Source of the DNA: Methylophaga thalassica
Lineage (GTDB): Bacteria; Pseudomonadota; Gammaproteobacteria; Nitrosococcales; Methylophagaceae
Length of the DNA: 64,000 bases
NCBI RefSeq assembly: GCF_030159795.1
Contig: NZ_BSND01000004.1
Location: 1-64,000 of the forward strand
Direction of reading: 5' to 3'
Both the position numbers and the translations under genes were made by a program. Shown one piece after another: positions 1-8,972 of this stretch (its first letter is position 1; every line of letters starts with the position of its first letter). The notes beneath the pieces are model-generated. The model ran no database searches, was not told where the DNA came from, and saw only the letters and a program-made list of their open reading frames with translations.

Positions 1-1
1 G

Positions 2-313
2 CTCGTAGAGGTGGTGAGACGCTTTGTATTCGGTAGTGAGCCTGAATCGCTGGTGATGATGGCTATCGCATTCGTCGCATTGATTGCCAATACCAGTTGT
101 CTGCTACTCATATCCAAACATCGGGAAGGCGGGGCGCACATGAAGGCAAGCTGGATATTCTCGGCCAACGACGTGGTGATCAACCTGGGGGTCATCACCG
201 CCGGCGTCCTGGTCGCGTGGACCGGTTCCAATTATCCGGATCTGATTATCGGCACCATCGCGGGGGGCATTGTACTTAACGGTGCCAGACGCATTTTGGC
301 GTTGAAGGGTTAA
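2..313 (+). CDS. Cation diffusion facilitator (CDF) metal exporter, 3' part only
   Basis: The reading frame is open from the window edge, so only the last 103 residues are visible and the true start lies upstream. The piece carries a hydrophobic helix, the HMKASW..SANDV segment, which places a His and an Asp four turns of coding apart as in the metal-binding helix of CDF antiporters, and a final helix ending at KG. CDF proteins export Zn, Co, Cd or Fe from the cytoplasm in exchange for protons. It lies 3 bp upstream of a truncated lspA; CDF-lspA pairs are common in mobile cadmium/zinc resistance loci. The C-terminal cytoplasmic domain of larger CDF proteins is absent, so this looks like the short transporter type. 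Substrate cannot be told. Confidence 0.75.
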   Translation, partial: LVEVVRRFVFGSEPESLVMMAIAFVALIANTSCLLLISKHREGGAHMKASWIFSANDVVINLGVITAGVLVAWTGSNYPDLIIGTIAGGIVLNGARRILALKG

Positions 314-316
314 ATA

Positions 317-616
317 ATGCTCATTATTGGCAAAAAGCTCTCGCCGTATGCCCTATTGTCCATATCGGGCCTGCTGGCAGCGTCTGATCAGGCTGTAAAG
401 TGGCTGGTGCAGCAATCAATGGCCTATGGCGAGTATGTTTCGGTGACCCCGTTCTTTAACTGGGTGCACCTATGGAACACCGGTGCCGCATTCAGTCTTT
501 TTGCGAATGGTGGAGGCTGGCAGCGCTACTTTTTTATCGGGATCGCGGTAGTGGTCTCGATTTTTCTGATCAAGCTGATCCTTGAAAATCGTCATAAAGG
601 AGAAGCCATCGCTTGA
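317..616 (+). pseudogene. lspA: Signal peptidase II, C-terminally truncated
   Basis: The 99-residue product begins as a lipoprotein signal peptidase, with the conserved SDQAVKW segment near residue 23 and NTGAAFS near residue 54. Family members are about 160-170 residues and carry the two catalytic aspartates in GN..DR and VVDF motifs near the C terminus. Both motifs are missing because the frame stops directly after GEAIA, and the downstream DNA does not continue the family. The protein cannot be an active peptidase. It is probably the remnant of a CDF-lspA metal-resistance pair cut by recombination at about base 614. A chromosomal lspA elsewhere would supply the function. Confidence 0.8.
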
Positions 617-877
617 CCGTGGATCAGGGGCAGGTAGATTTAGCTTATTTACTTCATATGGATTTTTAAAAAGATAATCGTTTTAATGGAATAACTTGAT
701 TATCAGATCGGGTTAGAATTTCCGCTTTGAGATGAAGCTAAAAGCAGATTCCCCATTTTTTTGGCTCTGGAACTATTTTTGTTATTGAGAGAGACTCAAA
801 TGTGTAAACCTAAGAATCGGTTTTTAGTGGAATAATCCGAATTGAAATTATTATTTGAATTTACTACTGTCATTGTG

Positions 878-1126
878 TCAGGAATCAAACCAGCCTTCTG
901 GGAGGCCAACTTTTTTCTCCATACGCCTTACTGCAAGATTACCAAAGCTTTTTCTTTCCCTCAGCATCATTGACAGGGTACCCTCTGAACCACCAAATTT
1001 TCTGGTGAAATCAGCGATTCCTCCATGTTTATCAATAAACGAAATTAAATTTTTAACCCTTAAGGAGGAAACATTTTCTTTGTTGTAAGATGGTTTTCTT
1101 CCTGTTTTAGTGTCATAAGAAGCCAT
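878..1126 (-). CDS. Small helix-turn-helix DNA-binding protein
   Basis: An 82-residue basic protein. The start at 1126 is chosen over an upstream in-frame codon at 1180 because AAGGA lies eight bases before it. Residues about 22-80 read as one HTH domain: a first helix (RVKNLISFIDKHGG), a recognition unit with GGSEGTLSMMLRERKSF, and a closing helix ending GLPEGWFDS. This resembles the N-terminal domain of phage CI-like repressors, which end in a similar GLP.GW. motif, but no C-terminal peptidase or dimerisation domain follows. It is divergent from a small unknown gene, so it may regulate its neighbour. It could equally be an orphan regulator in metal-resistance debris. Confidence 0.6.
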   Translation of the reverse strand: MASYDTKTGRKPSYNKENVSSLRVKNLISFIDKHGGIADFTRKFGGSEGTLSMMLRERKSFGNLAVRRMEKKVGLPEGWFDS

Positions 1127-1203
1127 TGACTTAATCCTTCCCTTTACCAGTGATTGAAATTTTGGCGAACGAAAATACAAATTTAACCAATCTTAAGCTT
1201 TAT

Positions 1204-1440
1204 ATGGATACTTCATCCCCTCTGTTAGCTACATTTATACTCGATTTTGAGGATGGCCCCGTTCATATTAAAGTGAAAGATATTTTGGAATTACATCCAA
1301 TGACTTATCTTTATTCGTCTTATTGGAATAAATTGTTAACATGCACAACTCCTTCACTTAAAAAAATTTATTATGATGCGTTAATTCAGGAGTTCTTCCT
1401 TGGTAAGATTAATCTCAAATTAACTGTTGTTTCTCCATAA
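1204..1440 (+). CDS. Hypothetical small protein divergent from the HTH gene
   Basis: I do not recognise this 78-residue product. It has a plausible folded pattern (FILDFEDGPVHIKVKDILELHP, then aromatic residues and a C-terminal helix). The start is uncertain: a GTG at 1150 would add 18 residues but leaves only 23 bp to the divergent HTH gene, and neither start has a clear ribosome binding site. I prefer the ATG at 1204. Codon use is AT-rich like the HTH gene. It may be a target of that regulator; a chance frame cannot be ruled out. Confidence 0.35.
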   Translation: MDTSSPLLATFILDFEDGPVHIKVKDILELHPMTYLYSSYWNKLLTCTTPSLKKIYYDALIQEFFLGKINLKLTVVSP

Positions 1441-1704
1441 ACATAGCAATACCTGATTTAACACACTCCCGAGAAGTAAATTATGACTTGCATGAAAGCT
1501 CCATCGCTTAGCTCAACAGACACAGTCATAAATTTAATAAGAATTTAATGTGTGAGGACAAGTACTTCTGTGTTGGGGAATACACAAATACCGTCTGTAT
1601 ATCCTAATAAACAAAAACCACATATAAAAACGACTATTAACGTAAATATTTTATCTGGCGGAGTCTGCCTCCTAGATAGTTCTGACTCTGAGTACGTTTC
1701 ATCC

Positions 1705-1944
1705 GCAGCAGTTGCACAGATTAGTGGCGCTAAAGATGTGCGCATGGAACAAGTGACCAGTTTGCCGATGTTATCAATTAATCCGCAGCGAGAACATCTG
1801 ACCCTGCTGGGACTGGACATTGCAACCTTACAAAATGCCTAGCAAATGGTCATTGGCGGTCAGGATCTGGGGCTGATTTATGAGGGCGATAAACTCTTCC
1901 GGCTGGTGATGCGGCTCGATAAACAATTACGCCGAGATGTTGAT
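1705..1944 (+). pseudogene. Internal fragment of a CzcA/CusA-type HME-RND efflux pump
   Basis: About 80 codons match the central periplasmic part of heavy-metal RND pumps: an ISGAKDVRMEQVTSLPML segment, then ..GLDIATLQNA, an in-frame amber stop at 1840-1842, and QMVIGGQDLGLIYEG with RLDKQLRRD after it. Intact pumps of this family are about 1,030-1,080 residues, so some 90 per cent of the gene is missing on both sides. The upstream 150 bp of the same open frame shows no relation to the family. This is a relic of a second metal-efflux operon next to the CDF-lspA relic. Confidence 0.75.
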
Positions 1945-1954
1945 TCACATTCTT

Positions 1955-3232
1955 CTAACTTTGCTGCAAAAGTAGAGGTGCAAATCCACCACCCGGTGTA
2001 CGTAAGTTGGTAGCTTGACCTCGATAAAGTCTTGCTGCAGCAAGTAATAATTCCCCTCGGTAAGTATACAATCGCACATCAACCTTGAGCATTTCACGTT
2101 CGTTATCAACCATCACAACACGTTCTGAGGGTGGCACATAGGCCTGTGCAACATAATCACTTTCAAGAATACGTGCAAATGTGCTTTTGGTCAGCTTGCT
2201 GCCGCGATAGACACCCTTGCTGCCATGACCTGCCACCGGTTTAAAAAACCACTGCCGCCGTTGTTGCCAGAGTGATTGCTCATCATGGGCGGTAACCTGA
2301 ATGGTGTGGGGAATACCCTTTTTTAAAAGTTCAGCATTTTCAGTACTTAACCCCCAATCTAGTAGAGTCTGCTGATCTGACATTAAGGCCAAGTTTCGCT
2401 TATCAGCAAATAGGGCGTGTGTATAAGGATTCGGGGTGATAACTGCTCCACATTCTAACCAAGCAAAACGCAAAGCAGCATGTTCAGGTGCATCTAGTCC
2501 AAAGTCGACCAGACGGTTGTAAACCAAATCGATTTTCTGATTATCACCATACAAGACTCCTGATTCGTATTTGAGATCCGTTGGTGAAAGTATGACGGCA
2601 TCAATGCCATGTTGGATGAATAGCTGTTGCGCGAGTTTGAACTCCGGATAGAGATGTTGTTCTTCCGGTGCATCGTCGATGATTGCAATTCGCTCAGGTT
2701 GTCCGCTACCTCTCTGGGCCCGCCATTCACTTATAAATTGCGCAATGACTGCTTCATCGAAATCTTTTGCCCAAGACGCCTGTGTATTGCCGCTACAACA
2801 TTTTAGTTGGGCGCGAGTCAGGATGGCATTAAGAAAAGCGCCACCGGCATTGGTATTGATTTCGATAAGACGAGGACCATCCTCACTGAGGTGGAAATCA
2901 TAGCCCATAAAAGCGCCTACTGGACCGGGATTATGCCGTGCACTCTCAGGTGCCCAAGACATGATCTGTTGCTGATATTCTGCAAGTGAAGCAGCGGATT
3001 CGATTGCCTTAACAATCGCCTGCATTTGTTCAAGATCAGAACTTGGAACAAAAATCGCGGCATTTGAGAAGAATTGGCGCATGCCCGAAGTAGACAGGAT
3101 GCCTTCAGCGTTATCACCCAATTGGTTGTTGAGATCGCGAATAATCGCTGACCAATCTAGAGTAACGCAGGTACAGTGATGGTTTAGCCGTTGTGATCTT
3201 GTCTGCTCTTGAGAACTATCGATTTTTTTCAT
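1955..3232 (-). CDS. ATP-grasp-type protein of unknown substrate
   Basis: A 425-residue product. The start at 3232 is chosen because AGAGGAG stands just before it; an upstream ATG at 3271 lacks one. The middle has FMGYDFHLSEDGPRLIEIN, an acidic/Asn-rich segment like the metal-binding part of ATP-grasp ligases, and the C-terminal third has WFFKPVAGHGSKGVYRG, a typical ATP-grasp lysine and glycine-rich loop. The far C terminus (ARLYRGQATNLRTPGGGF) looks catalytic. The order of these motifs suggests a permuted or divergent ATP-grasp enzyme that joins a carboxylate to an amine or thiol. It has no signal peptide, so it is cytoplasmic. It lies beside the copper genes but is transcribed toward the debris. 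The substrate is unknown. Confidence 0.55.
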   Translation of the reverse strand: MKKIDSSQEQTRSQRLNHHCTCVTLDWSAIIRDLNNQLGDNAEGILSTSGMRQFFSNAAIFVPSSDLEQMQAIVKAIESAASLAEYQQQIMSWAPESARHNPGPVGAFMGYDFHLSEDGPRLIEINTNAGGAFLNAILTRAQLKCCSGNTQASWAKDFDEAVIAQFISEWRAQRGSGQPERIAIIDDAPEEQHLYPEFKLAQQLFIQHGIDAVILSPTDLKYESGVLYGDNQKIDLVYNRLVDFGLDAPEHAALRFAWLECGAVITPNPYTHALFADKRNLALMSDQQTLLDWGLSTENAELLKKGIPHTIQVTAHDEQSLWQQRRQWFFKPVAGHGSKGVYRGSKLTKSTFARILESDYVAQAYVPPSERVVMVDNEREMLKVDVRLYTYRGELLLAAARLYRGQATNLRTPGGGFAPLLLQQS

Positions 3233-3623
3233 TGATTCTCCTCTGTCGGAAAACGTTATATTAATGTCCAACGGTTAACTTTAAATCATAGGTGTTTAGT
3301 TTGATTAGTGACCGTTATTGCAATCTTTACCAGCCTGCTTAAAGCCCCTTTGTTGGACGTCCTCTATAGTTAAACAGGATGAACATTCTGCCTGAGGCTT
3401 CCATAATCCTTGTAATAAGCAAAGGAAATCGTGAACACAAAAGAATAATTAACAAAGGCAGGTAGGGCAGAATATAGTTCGTATGCTCTACAAACGGTAA
3501 AAAAATGCCACTCCAATAAGTAAAAGTGTTGAAGCTGCGTGAAGCTTTATCTAGTATCTGAAATTGTTAATCACATTATATTTAATGTCGCTGATAGGAA
3601 TAACCACCGACATATCCCAACCA
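3233..3623. other. Intergenic region, no gene seen
   Basis: This stretch separates the ATP-grasp gene from the 3' end of the sensor kinase gene; both are on the minus strand. I found no open frame with a ribosome binding site and no strong hairpin followed by T residues. It should hold the promoter of the ATP-grasp gene, but I cannot name a -10/-35 pair with confidence. Confidence 0.4.
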
Positions 3624-5033
3624 TCATTGAATAGCTTTAATCGTCGTGGGTAAATAGATGATGAATGCAGTCTTATCACTTTTAGATGTGACTTCTACCC
3701 GCCCACCATGGGCATCAATAATCGAACGAGCAATGGCGAGACCAAGACCGGCACCTTCACCTTGTCTTGACCTAGAAGGATTTGCTCGATAAAAACGGTC
3801 AAAGAGATATGGCAAATGTTCAACTGGAATTTCAGGCCCAGGATTCTCAACTGTCAGGGAAACCTCGTTGTCTGAGAAATTTTTCAGTCGAACTAGTACT
3901 GATCCCCCAGATTTCGTATAACGAATGGCGTTGGAAAGTAGATTAGAAATTGCTCTGCGTAACATGGCTTTATCGCCTTGAATTTGCTGCACCTGGCCTT
4001 CCAAGCTTAGTACTATATTTTTGTCCTCTGCTAAAGCTTCAAAAAAGCCAAATAATTTACTGACTTCATCGGATAAATCCAGCGGTGTTTGTTCAAGTTT
4101 GATTAAACCATGGTCCCTTTTTGCTAACCACAACATGTCATTAATCATCTTTGCTAAACGTTCTTGTTCTTCTAAGTTTGAGTAAAGTAATTCACGGTAT
4201 TCTTCGAGCGTTCTGGATTTGCCTAAGCCAACTTGCGTCTGGGTGATGAGGTTTGTGAGTGGTGTCCGTAGCTCATGCGCAATATCAGCTGAAAAATGTG
4301 AAAGCTGATTAAAGCTTTCTTCAAGTCGACTTATCATGTGGTTGAATGAAGACACCAAGTCTTTTAATTCCGAAGGGACAACGGAGGGGGCAATTCGCAT
4401 ATCTAGACGATCTGCTTGTATATCACCCATTTTGTTCGAAAGCCTTCTTATTGGCTCATGTGCTTTATGGACGCCATACCAAGCAGCCAATAGGGTCATA
4501 AGCCAAGCAAGGATCATCATTGACCATAAGTCTAGACGAAATTCATGCAAAAATTGAAGGTGAAAATCAATATCAATGGCGGTAAGAACCAAGTAGTTTT
4601 GACCCGCTATCGAATTGTGCGTGAGAACACCCCGAAAGTTCTTGTTGTCCTCATGCCAGACTCGAAGGTCACTGGCATTGATTTCTGAAACCTGATGAAG
4701 GCTATTTTTTAGTACTGATAGGTTTGCGCCAGCACTTTCAAAAACCATACTACCTTGCTGATCGTGTACTTGATAATAGACGCCATGATGTCCAGAAACA
4801 GCACTGGATAGGGCTTTACGTAGCTGTGATGGATTGTTGTAATGCGCTCGCAACACGTTCACCACTGCCTTGTTCACTTCAGCAAGCTCACCTGCATCTT
4901 GTTCCACAAAGTGATGTTCCACAGCGTCAAGCACAAGGTTGCCGATTATAAATAGGCTCAAACCTATTGATGCGCCAACGAAAAGCATTACCCTTGCAGC
5001 AAGCGAAAGAGATTTATGATTAAAAGGGTTCAT
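3624..5033 (-). CDS. copS: Heavy-metal sensor histidine kinase, CopS/CusS type
   Basis: A 469-residue membrane kinase. The ATG at 5033 overlaps the end of the response-regulator gene by 14 bp and leaves the first TM helix (about residues 12-35) near the N terminus as usual for the family. A periplasmic sensor domain of about 130 residues follows, then TM2 (about 169-188), a HAMP linker ([13 protein letters not shown]), the phospho-acceptor motif [13 protein letters not shown] with His253, and the ATPase boxes [22 protein letters not shown] and [12 protein letters not shown]. It should sense periplasmic copper or silver and phosphorylate the adjacent regulator. It lies back to back with the copA-copB operon, its likely target. 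All catalytic residues are present. Confidence 0.9.
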   Translation of the reverse strand: MNPFNHKSLSLAARVMLFVGASIGLSLFIIGNLVLDAVEHHFVEQDAGELAEVNKAVVNVLRAHYNNPSQLRKALSSAVSGHHGVYYQVHDQQGSMVFESAGANLSVLKNSLHQVSEINASDLRVWHEDNKNFRGVLTHNSIAGQNYLVLTAIDIDFHLQFLHEFRLDLWSMMILAWLMTLLAAWYGVHKAHEPIRRLSNKMGDIQADRLDMRIAPSVVPSELKDLVSSFNHMISRLEESFNQLSHFSADIAHELRTPLTNLITQTQVGLGKSRTLEEYRELLYSNLEEQERLAKMINDMLWLAKRDHGLIKLEQTPLDLSDEVSKLFGFFEALAEDKNIVLSLEGQVQQIQGDKAMLRRAISNLLSNAIRYTKSGGSVLVRLKNFSDNEVSLTVENPGPEIPVEHLPYLFDRFYRANPSRSRQGEGAGLGLAIARSIIDAHGGRVEVTSKSDKTAFIIYLPTTIKAIQ

Positions 5034-5712
5034 CAATGGGCTCAACGTCAAGTTTGTAACCCATGCCACGAATCGTGTGGATAAGTTTTGGTTCAAAATC
5101 GTCATCAATTTTGGCACGTAGACGACGTATAGCCACATCTATAACGTTGGTATCAGAATCAAAATTCATGTCCCATACTTGAGAGGCGATAAAAGAGCGC
5201 GGGAGTACTTCTCCTTGGCGGCGAATCAGCAACTCCAATAGGCAGAACTCTTTGTGACTCAGGGTGATTTTTTTACCTGATCGCGCAACACGATGTTTTG
5301 GCAAATCCAGCGTGAGATCTGCAACTTTGAGTAGCTCAGAAAAGGTTGGAACAGCGCCACGACGCAATAATGTTCGGATCCGGGCTAGCAGTTCGGCAAA
5401 AGCAAAAGGTTTAACCAAATAATCATCGGCGCCTAATTCCAGTCCTTTTACACGATCATCCACAGAATCACGTGCCGTTAGGAACAACACTGGTGTGTGG
5501 CGCTCGGCCTCACGTAACGACTGCAAAATGCGCCAACCGTCAACATCCGGCAACATAACATCCAGAACGATTAAATCAAATGCTTCTGTCATTGCCAAAT
5601 GATGACCATCTAGGCCATTTCGAACAAGATTGACCTGAAATCCTGCTTCAGTTAACCCCTTCTGTAAGTAGTTGCCTGTTTTGATCTCATCCTCAACCAG
5701 CAGTAATCGCAT
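5020..5712 (-). CDS. copR: Heavy-metal response regulator, CopR/CusR type
   Basis: An OmpR-family regulator of 230 residues. The receiver domain has the acidic pair at EDE (residues 7-9), phospho-acceptor Asp51 in [14 protein letters not shown], and Lys101 in YLVKPF. The C-terminal winged-helix domain (about 125-225) includes RRLRAKIDD and the closing [11 protein letters not shown]. The start has GGAG seven bases upstream. It is cotranscribed with and overlaps copS. By family knowledge it activates copper-resistance operons from inverted repeats; a suitable repeat stands in the divergent promoter region. Confidence 0.92.
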   Translation of the reverse strand: MRLLLVEDEIKTGNYLQKGLTEAGFQVNLVRNGLDGHHLAMTEAFDLIVLDVMLPDVDGWRILQSLREAERHTPVLFLTARDSVDDRVKGLELGADDYLVKPFAFAELLARIRTLLRRGAVPTFSELLKVADLTLDLPKHRVARSGKKITLSHKEFCLLELLIRRQGEVLPRSFIASQVWDMNFDSDTNVIDVAIRRLRAKIDDDFEPKLIHTIRGMGYKLDVEPIDEPF

Positions 5713-5770
5713 GCAGGTTCTCCGTTAATTAATTCATTTCTAAGGTTAAAAGACCAACAAGCACCATAGA

Positions 5771-5817
5771 ATTACATAAGGATTACATTTTTGTAATGTT
5801 CGGGTCATCCAGATGAC
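5771..5817. promoter_or_regulatory. Divergent copR/copA control region with two palindromes
   Basis: Within the 154 bp between copR and copA stand a direct repeat of ATTACAT (from 5771 and from 5782), a perfect inverted repeat ATTACA-TTTT-TGTAAT (5782-5797) and, 6 bp further, a perfect palindrome GTCATC-CA-GATGAC (5804-5817). CopR/CusR boxes of known systems are also AT-rich repeats in this position, so the first element is the likely CopR site. The second could be a half of the same array or a site for another regulator. Assignment to CopR is inference. Confidence 0.55.
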
Positions 5818-5866
5818 AGAGTCAGCGGATTAACATTTATAGAAAGTTTTAATTGGAGCACCCACA

Positions 5867-7672
5867 TTGAAGTTACCAATTCAACCTGTCCTTAATTTTA
5901 ATCCCAATCGTCGTCGATTTGTGCAGGGTATCGCAGCTGGCGGTGTGCTGGCTTCCTTTCCAATGCTGCTAAACGCCGAAAGTTATCCCAACAAACAAGC
6001 GACCCGAGGCACGGCTCCCGTTTTGACAGGGCAGGTTATTGATTTAACTGTTGCTGAATCACTTGTTAATTTCACAGGTGTGACACGAGTAGCGACAACC
6101 ATAAATGGCTCCATTCCTGCGCCAACACTTCGTTTACGAGAGGGAGATGAAGTTACTATTCGGGTAACCAACAGGCTGAAAGTGCCAACATCCATTCACT
6201 GGCATGGCATTATCTTGCCATACCAGATGGATGGAGTACCCGGCATCAGCTTTGGTGGCATAGAACCCGGCGAGACTTTCGTCTACCAATTCAAACTTAA
6301 GCAAAGCGGCACGTACTGGTATCACTCTCACAGTGGTTTTCAGGAAATGACCGGTATGTACGGTGCACTGATTATTGAGCCCCGTGAAATGCAATCTGAT
6401 TCGGCAAAGGACCATATATCAGCAGATCGTGACTACGTAATGTTGCTTTCTGATTGGACTGATGAAGATCCTATGTCCGTGTTCTCTAAGCTGAAAGTTC
6501 AGGGGGATGTATACAACTATAATCAGCCGACCGTATCATCATTTTTCAATGATGTCTCAAAACTGGGATTCAAAGGCGCATTTGAAAAACGACAAATGTG
6601 GAACCAGATGCGGATGAACCCGACTGATCTGGCCGATTTATCCTCGGCAACATTAACTTATCTTATGAATGGGACAACACCTGTTGGTAACTGGACAGGG
6701 CTTTTTCAGCCGGGGGAGACGATAAGGTTAAGGTTCATTAACGGCGCTGGTAATACATTCTATGATATTCGTATTCCCGAACTGAAAATGACAGTAATTC
6801 AGGTTGATGGTCAGAATGTACAACCCGTAAGCGTGGATGAGTTTCGCTTTGGTCCCGGTGAAACCTATGATGTCATTGTTGAACCACAACATGATGTACA
6901 TACCGTTTTTGCTCAGAGTATGGAACGCACTGGTTATGCGCTGGGAACGCTCGCTATTAAGGAAGGCCTTACCGGCGACATACCTGAACTTGATCCGGTT
7001 CAATGGCTCACTATGACCGATATGATGGGCGAAATGGAGCATGGTTCGGCAAACGGCAATATGAACCATTCAGAAATGAATCATGGTGAAATGGCGATGG
7101 ATCACAGCCAACATGGCAAGCAAAATGATTCACTTGCCATACCATCTCAGCAGATTAGACATGCCAGTACAGAGTACGGACCTTCAGTCGACGCTCGTGT
7201 CGATATGCCTCGCACAAACTTAGATGATCCTGGTATTGGCTTAAGAGATAATGGACGAAGAGTGCTGACCTTATCAGATCTTCGATCTGTAGATGGGGTA
7301 TTAAACGATAAACGACCACCAGATCAGGAAATCGAACTACATCTTACCGGAAATATGGAACGGTACAGTTGGTCTTTCGATGGACTTGAATTTGGTAAAA
7401 GTACACCAGTGAATCTGCCGCACAATCAACGTATACGTGTCATTTTGCAAAACGACACTATGATGACCCATCCTATGCATTTACATGGCATGTGGAGTGA
7501 TTTAGAAGATGATCAGGGCAATGTGCTAGTTCGTCGCCACACGATACCTGTACAACCTGCCCAACGAATCAGTTTTTTGACAACACCTCATGACCTGGGT
7601 CGATGGGCATGGCATTGTCACTTACTTTTCCATATGGATGCAGGCATGTTTCGTGAAGTGGTGGTGTCATGA
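5867..7672 (+). CDS. copA: Copper-resistance multicopper oxidase, CopA/PcoA family
   Basis: A 601-residue periplasmic oxidase that oxidises Cu(I), lowering its toxicity. The start is a TTG with GGAG nine bases before it; no better ATG is available. The N terminus carries a Tat signal (NPNRRRFVQG). Copper-ligand motifs are all present in order: SIHWHGI, WYHSHSG, HPMHLHG and WHCHLLFHMDAGMF. Between residues about 385 and 425 is a Met/His-rich stretch (MNHSEMNHGEMAMDHSQ) typical of PcoA/CopA copper loading. Four bases overlap with copB, so the two are translationally coupled. The gene faces copR and should be induced by it. Confidence 0.93.
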   Translation: MKLPIQPVLNFNPNRRRFVQGIAAGGVLASFPMLLNAESYPNKQATRGTAPVLTGQVIDLTVAESLVNFTGVTRVATTINGSIPAPTLRLREGDEVTIRVTNRLKVPTSIHWHGIILPYQMDGVPGISFGGIEPGETFVYQFKLKQSGTYWYHSHSGFQEMTGMYGALIIEPREMQSDSAKDHISADRDYVMLLSDWTDEDPMSVFSKLKVQGDVYNYNQPTVSSFFNDVSKLGFKGAFEKRQMWNQMRMNPTDLADLSSATLTYLMNGTTPVGNWTGLFQPGETIRLRFINGAGNTFYDIRIPELKMTVIQVDGQNVQPVSVDEFRFGPGETYDVIVEPQHDVHTVFAQSMERTGYALGTLAIKEGLTGDIPELDPVQWLTMTDMMGEMEHGSANGNMNHSEMNHGEMAMDHSQHGKQNDSLAIPSQQIRHASTEYGPSVDARVDMPRTNLDDPGIGLRDNGRRVLTLSDLRSVDGVLNDKRPPDQEIELHLTGNMERYSWSFDGLEFGKSTPVNLPHNQRIRVILQNDTMMTHPMHLHGMWSDLEDDQGNVLVRRHTIPVQPAQRISFLTTPHDLGRWAWHCHLLFHMDAGMFREVVVS

Positions 7673-8634
7673 AAAATTATTCTATCGCTCCTGCAATTGG
7701 GCAGATCATTATTGCTTGTTCAATGTCTCTAATCATTTCCCCCCTGTGGGCGCAGACTGATGATGTCATCAAAAAGCATGAGGTTATGACAGAACAGAGA
7801 ACATTAACGCAGAAAGATGACATGGAAGGCATGGATCACTCTCAAATGCAGAAAGATGATATGGAAGGCATGGATCATTCAGAGATGAATATGGGGAGTA
7901 ATCAACCACCATCAGACGCAAGGGATCCACATGCCTATTCAGATGGTTTTACACTGACTAAGGGTCCTTATGCATTCTCAGAGAAACGCGTTCTGAAATT
8001 AATGGATGAACATTATTTCGGATCTTTTTTAGCTGATCGACTGGAATATGATGCAGATAATGATGCTGTCATATTTGACCTTCAGGGCTGGTATGGCAGC
8101 ACCTACAATCGATTTACGGCCAAGCTTGAAGGTGACGTGGTCGATGGCAAGTTAGATGAAAGCCAATCGGATTTATTGTGGACGCATGCTATCAGTGCTT
8201 TTTTTGATACTCAGTTGGGCGTGAGATTTGATCAGTACGATGAAGGCGACAATCGTCAATGGCTGGCTTTTGGTGTTCAAGGACTCGCCCCCTACTGGTT
8301 TGAATTAGATATGACTGCCTATCTTGGAGAGAGTGGTCGATCTGCAATATCAGTAGAAGCTGAATATGAACTGCTGCTTACGCAACGCCTGATTTTACAG
8401 CCCCGTGCAGAGCTGACTGCCTATGGTAAAAAAGATGAAGTTAATGGTATCGGCAGTGGCCTGTCTGATGTTGCGATCGGTATGAGACTTCGTTACGAAT
8501 TCTCACGTCAATTCGCACCCTACATCGGTATTGAGTGGACCGAGAAGTTTGGAGAAACTGCAGATTTGGCCCAACTAAATGGTAATGATGACAGCGACAC
8601 TATCTATGTTGCTGGTATTAGGTTCTGGTTTTAA
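7669..8634 (+). CDS. copB: Outer-membrane copper-resistance protein CopB
   Basis: A 321-residue product with an N-terminal signal peptide, then two copies of a DDMEGMDHS module (about residues 50-72) able to bind copper, and a C-terminal beta-barrel domain ending in the outer-membrane signature FWF. This is the CopB/PcoB architecture. Its ATG lies inside the stop of copA (ATGA overlap). CopB works with CopA in periplasmic and outer-membrane copper sequestration; the exact mechanism is not settled. Length is normal for the family. Confidence 0.92.
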   Translation: MKNYSIAPAIGQIIIACSMSLIISPLWAQTDDVIKKHEVMTEQRTLTQKDDMEGMDHSQMQKDDMEGMDHSEMNMGSNQPPSDARDPHAYSDGFTLTKGPYAFSEKRVLKLMDEHYFGSFLADRLEYDADNDAVIFDLQGWYGSTYNRFTAKLEGDVVDGKLDESQSDLLWTHAISAFFDTQLGVRFDQYDEGDNRQWLAFGVQGLAPYWFELDMTAYLGESGRSAISVEAEYELLLTQRLILQPRAELTAYGKKDEVNGIGSGLSDVAIGMRLRYEFSRQFAPYIGIEWTEKFGETADLAQLNGNDDSDTIYVAGIRFWF

Positions 8635-8673
8635 TCTCTCTATATAGTTTTACCTCGACTAAGGAGTCGCCGT

Positions 8674-8943
8674 ATGAAACGTCATTTATTGTTATATTTA
8701 ATTGCTTTACCAGCTCTGGTGCTGACTTTGACTGCGCAGGCACATGATCCAAAAGAGCATATGAATGAGAAGCAGACACCGGACTGTGCTGCGATGAAAG
8801 AGATGGATCATTCAAAAATGAATATGAATGATCCCGTTATGCAGGCCATGATGCAAAAATGTATGGGTAAAGATACGAAAATGTCATCAGACGGACATGA
8901 TGAGGCAGAGGTAAAAGAGCCAGCTAAACACAAACACAAGTAG
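8674..8943 (+). CDS. Small Met/His-rich periplasmic protein
   Basis: An 89-residue protein with a clear signal peptide ending near AQAHD and AAGGAG before its ATG. The mature part is full of Met and His (MKEMDHSKMNMNDPVM, QAMMQKCMGKD, C-terminal KHKHK) with two cysteines. It follows copB by 39 bp in the same operon. I infer a periplasmic copper buffer or chaperone. No named family is recognised. Confidence 0.75.
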   Translation: MKRHLLLYLIALPALVLTLTAQAHDPKEHMNEKQTPDCAAMKEMDHSKMNMNDPVMQAMMQKCMGKDTKMSSDGHDEAEVKEPAKHKHK

Positions 8944-8972
8944 TAATGGATGACTAAAATTAAGGAATAAAC

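Noticed and set aside
670-710. CAAGTTAT on the minus strand near 697 as a possible left end of the Tn7-like element
   Set aside because: Only ten bases agree with the right-end repeat, there is no second repeat, no TGT terminus and no TTTAT copy.
317-877. A full-length lspA recovered by frameshift
   Set aside because: Neither other frame downstream of 616 encodes the missing GN..DR or VVDF motifs.
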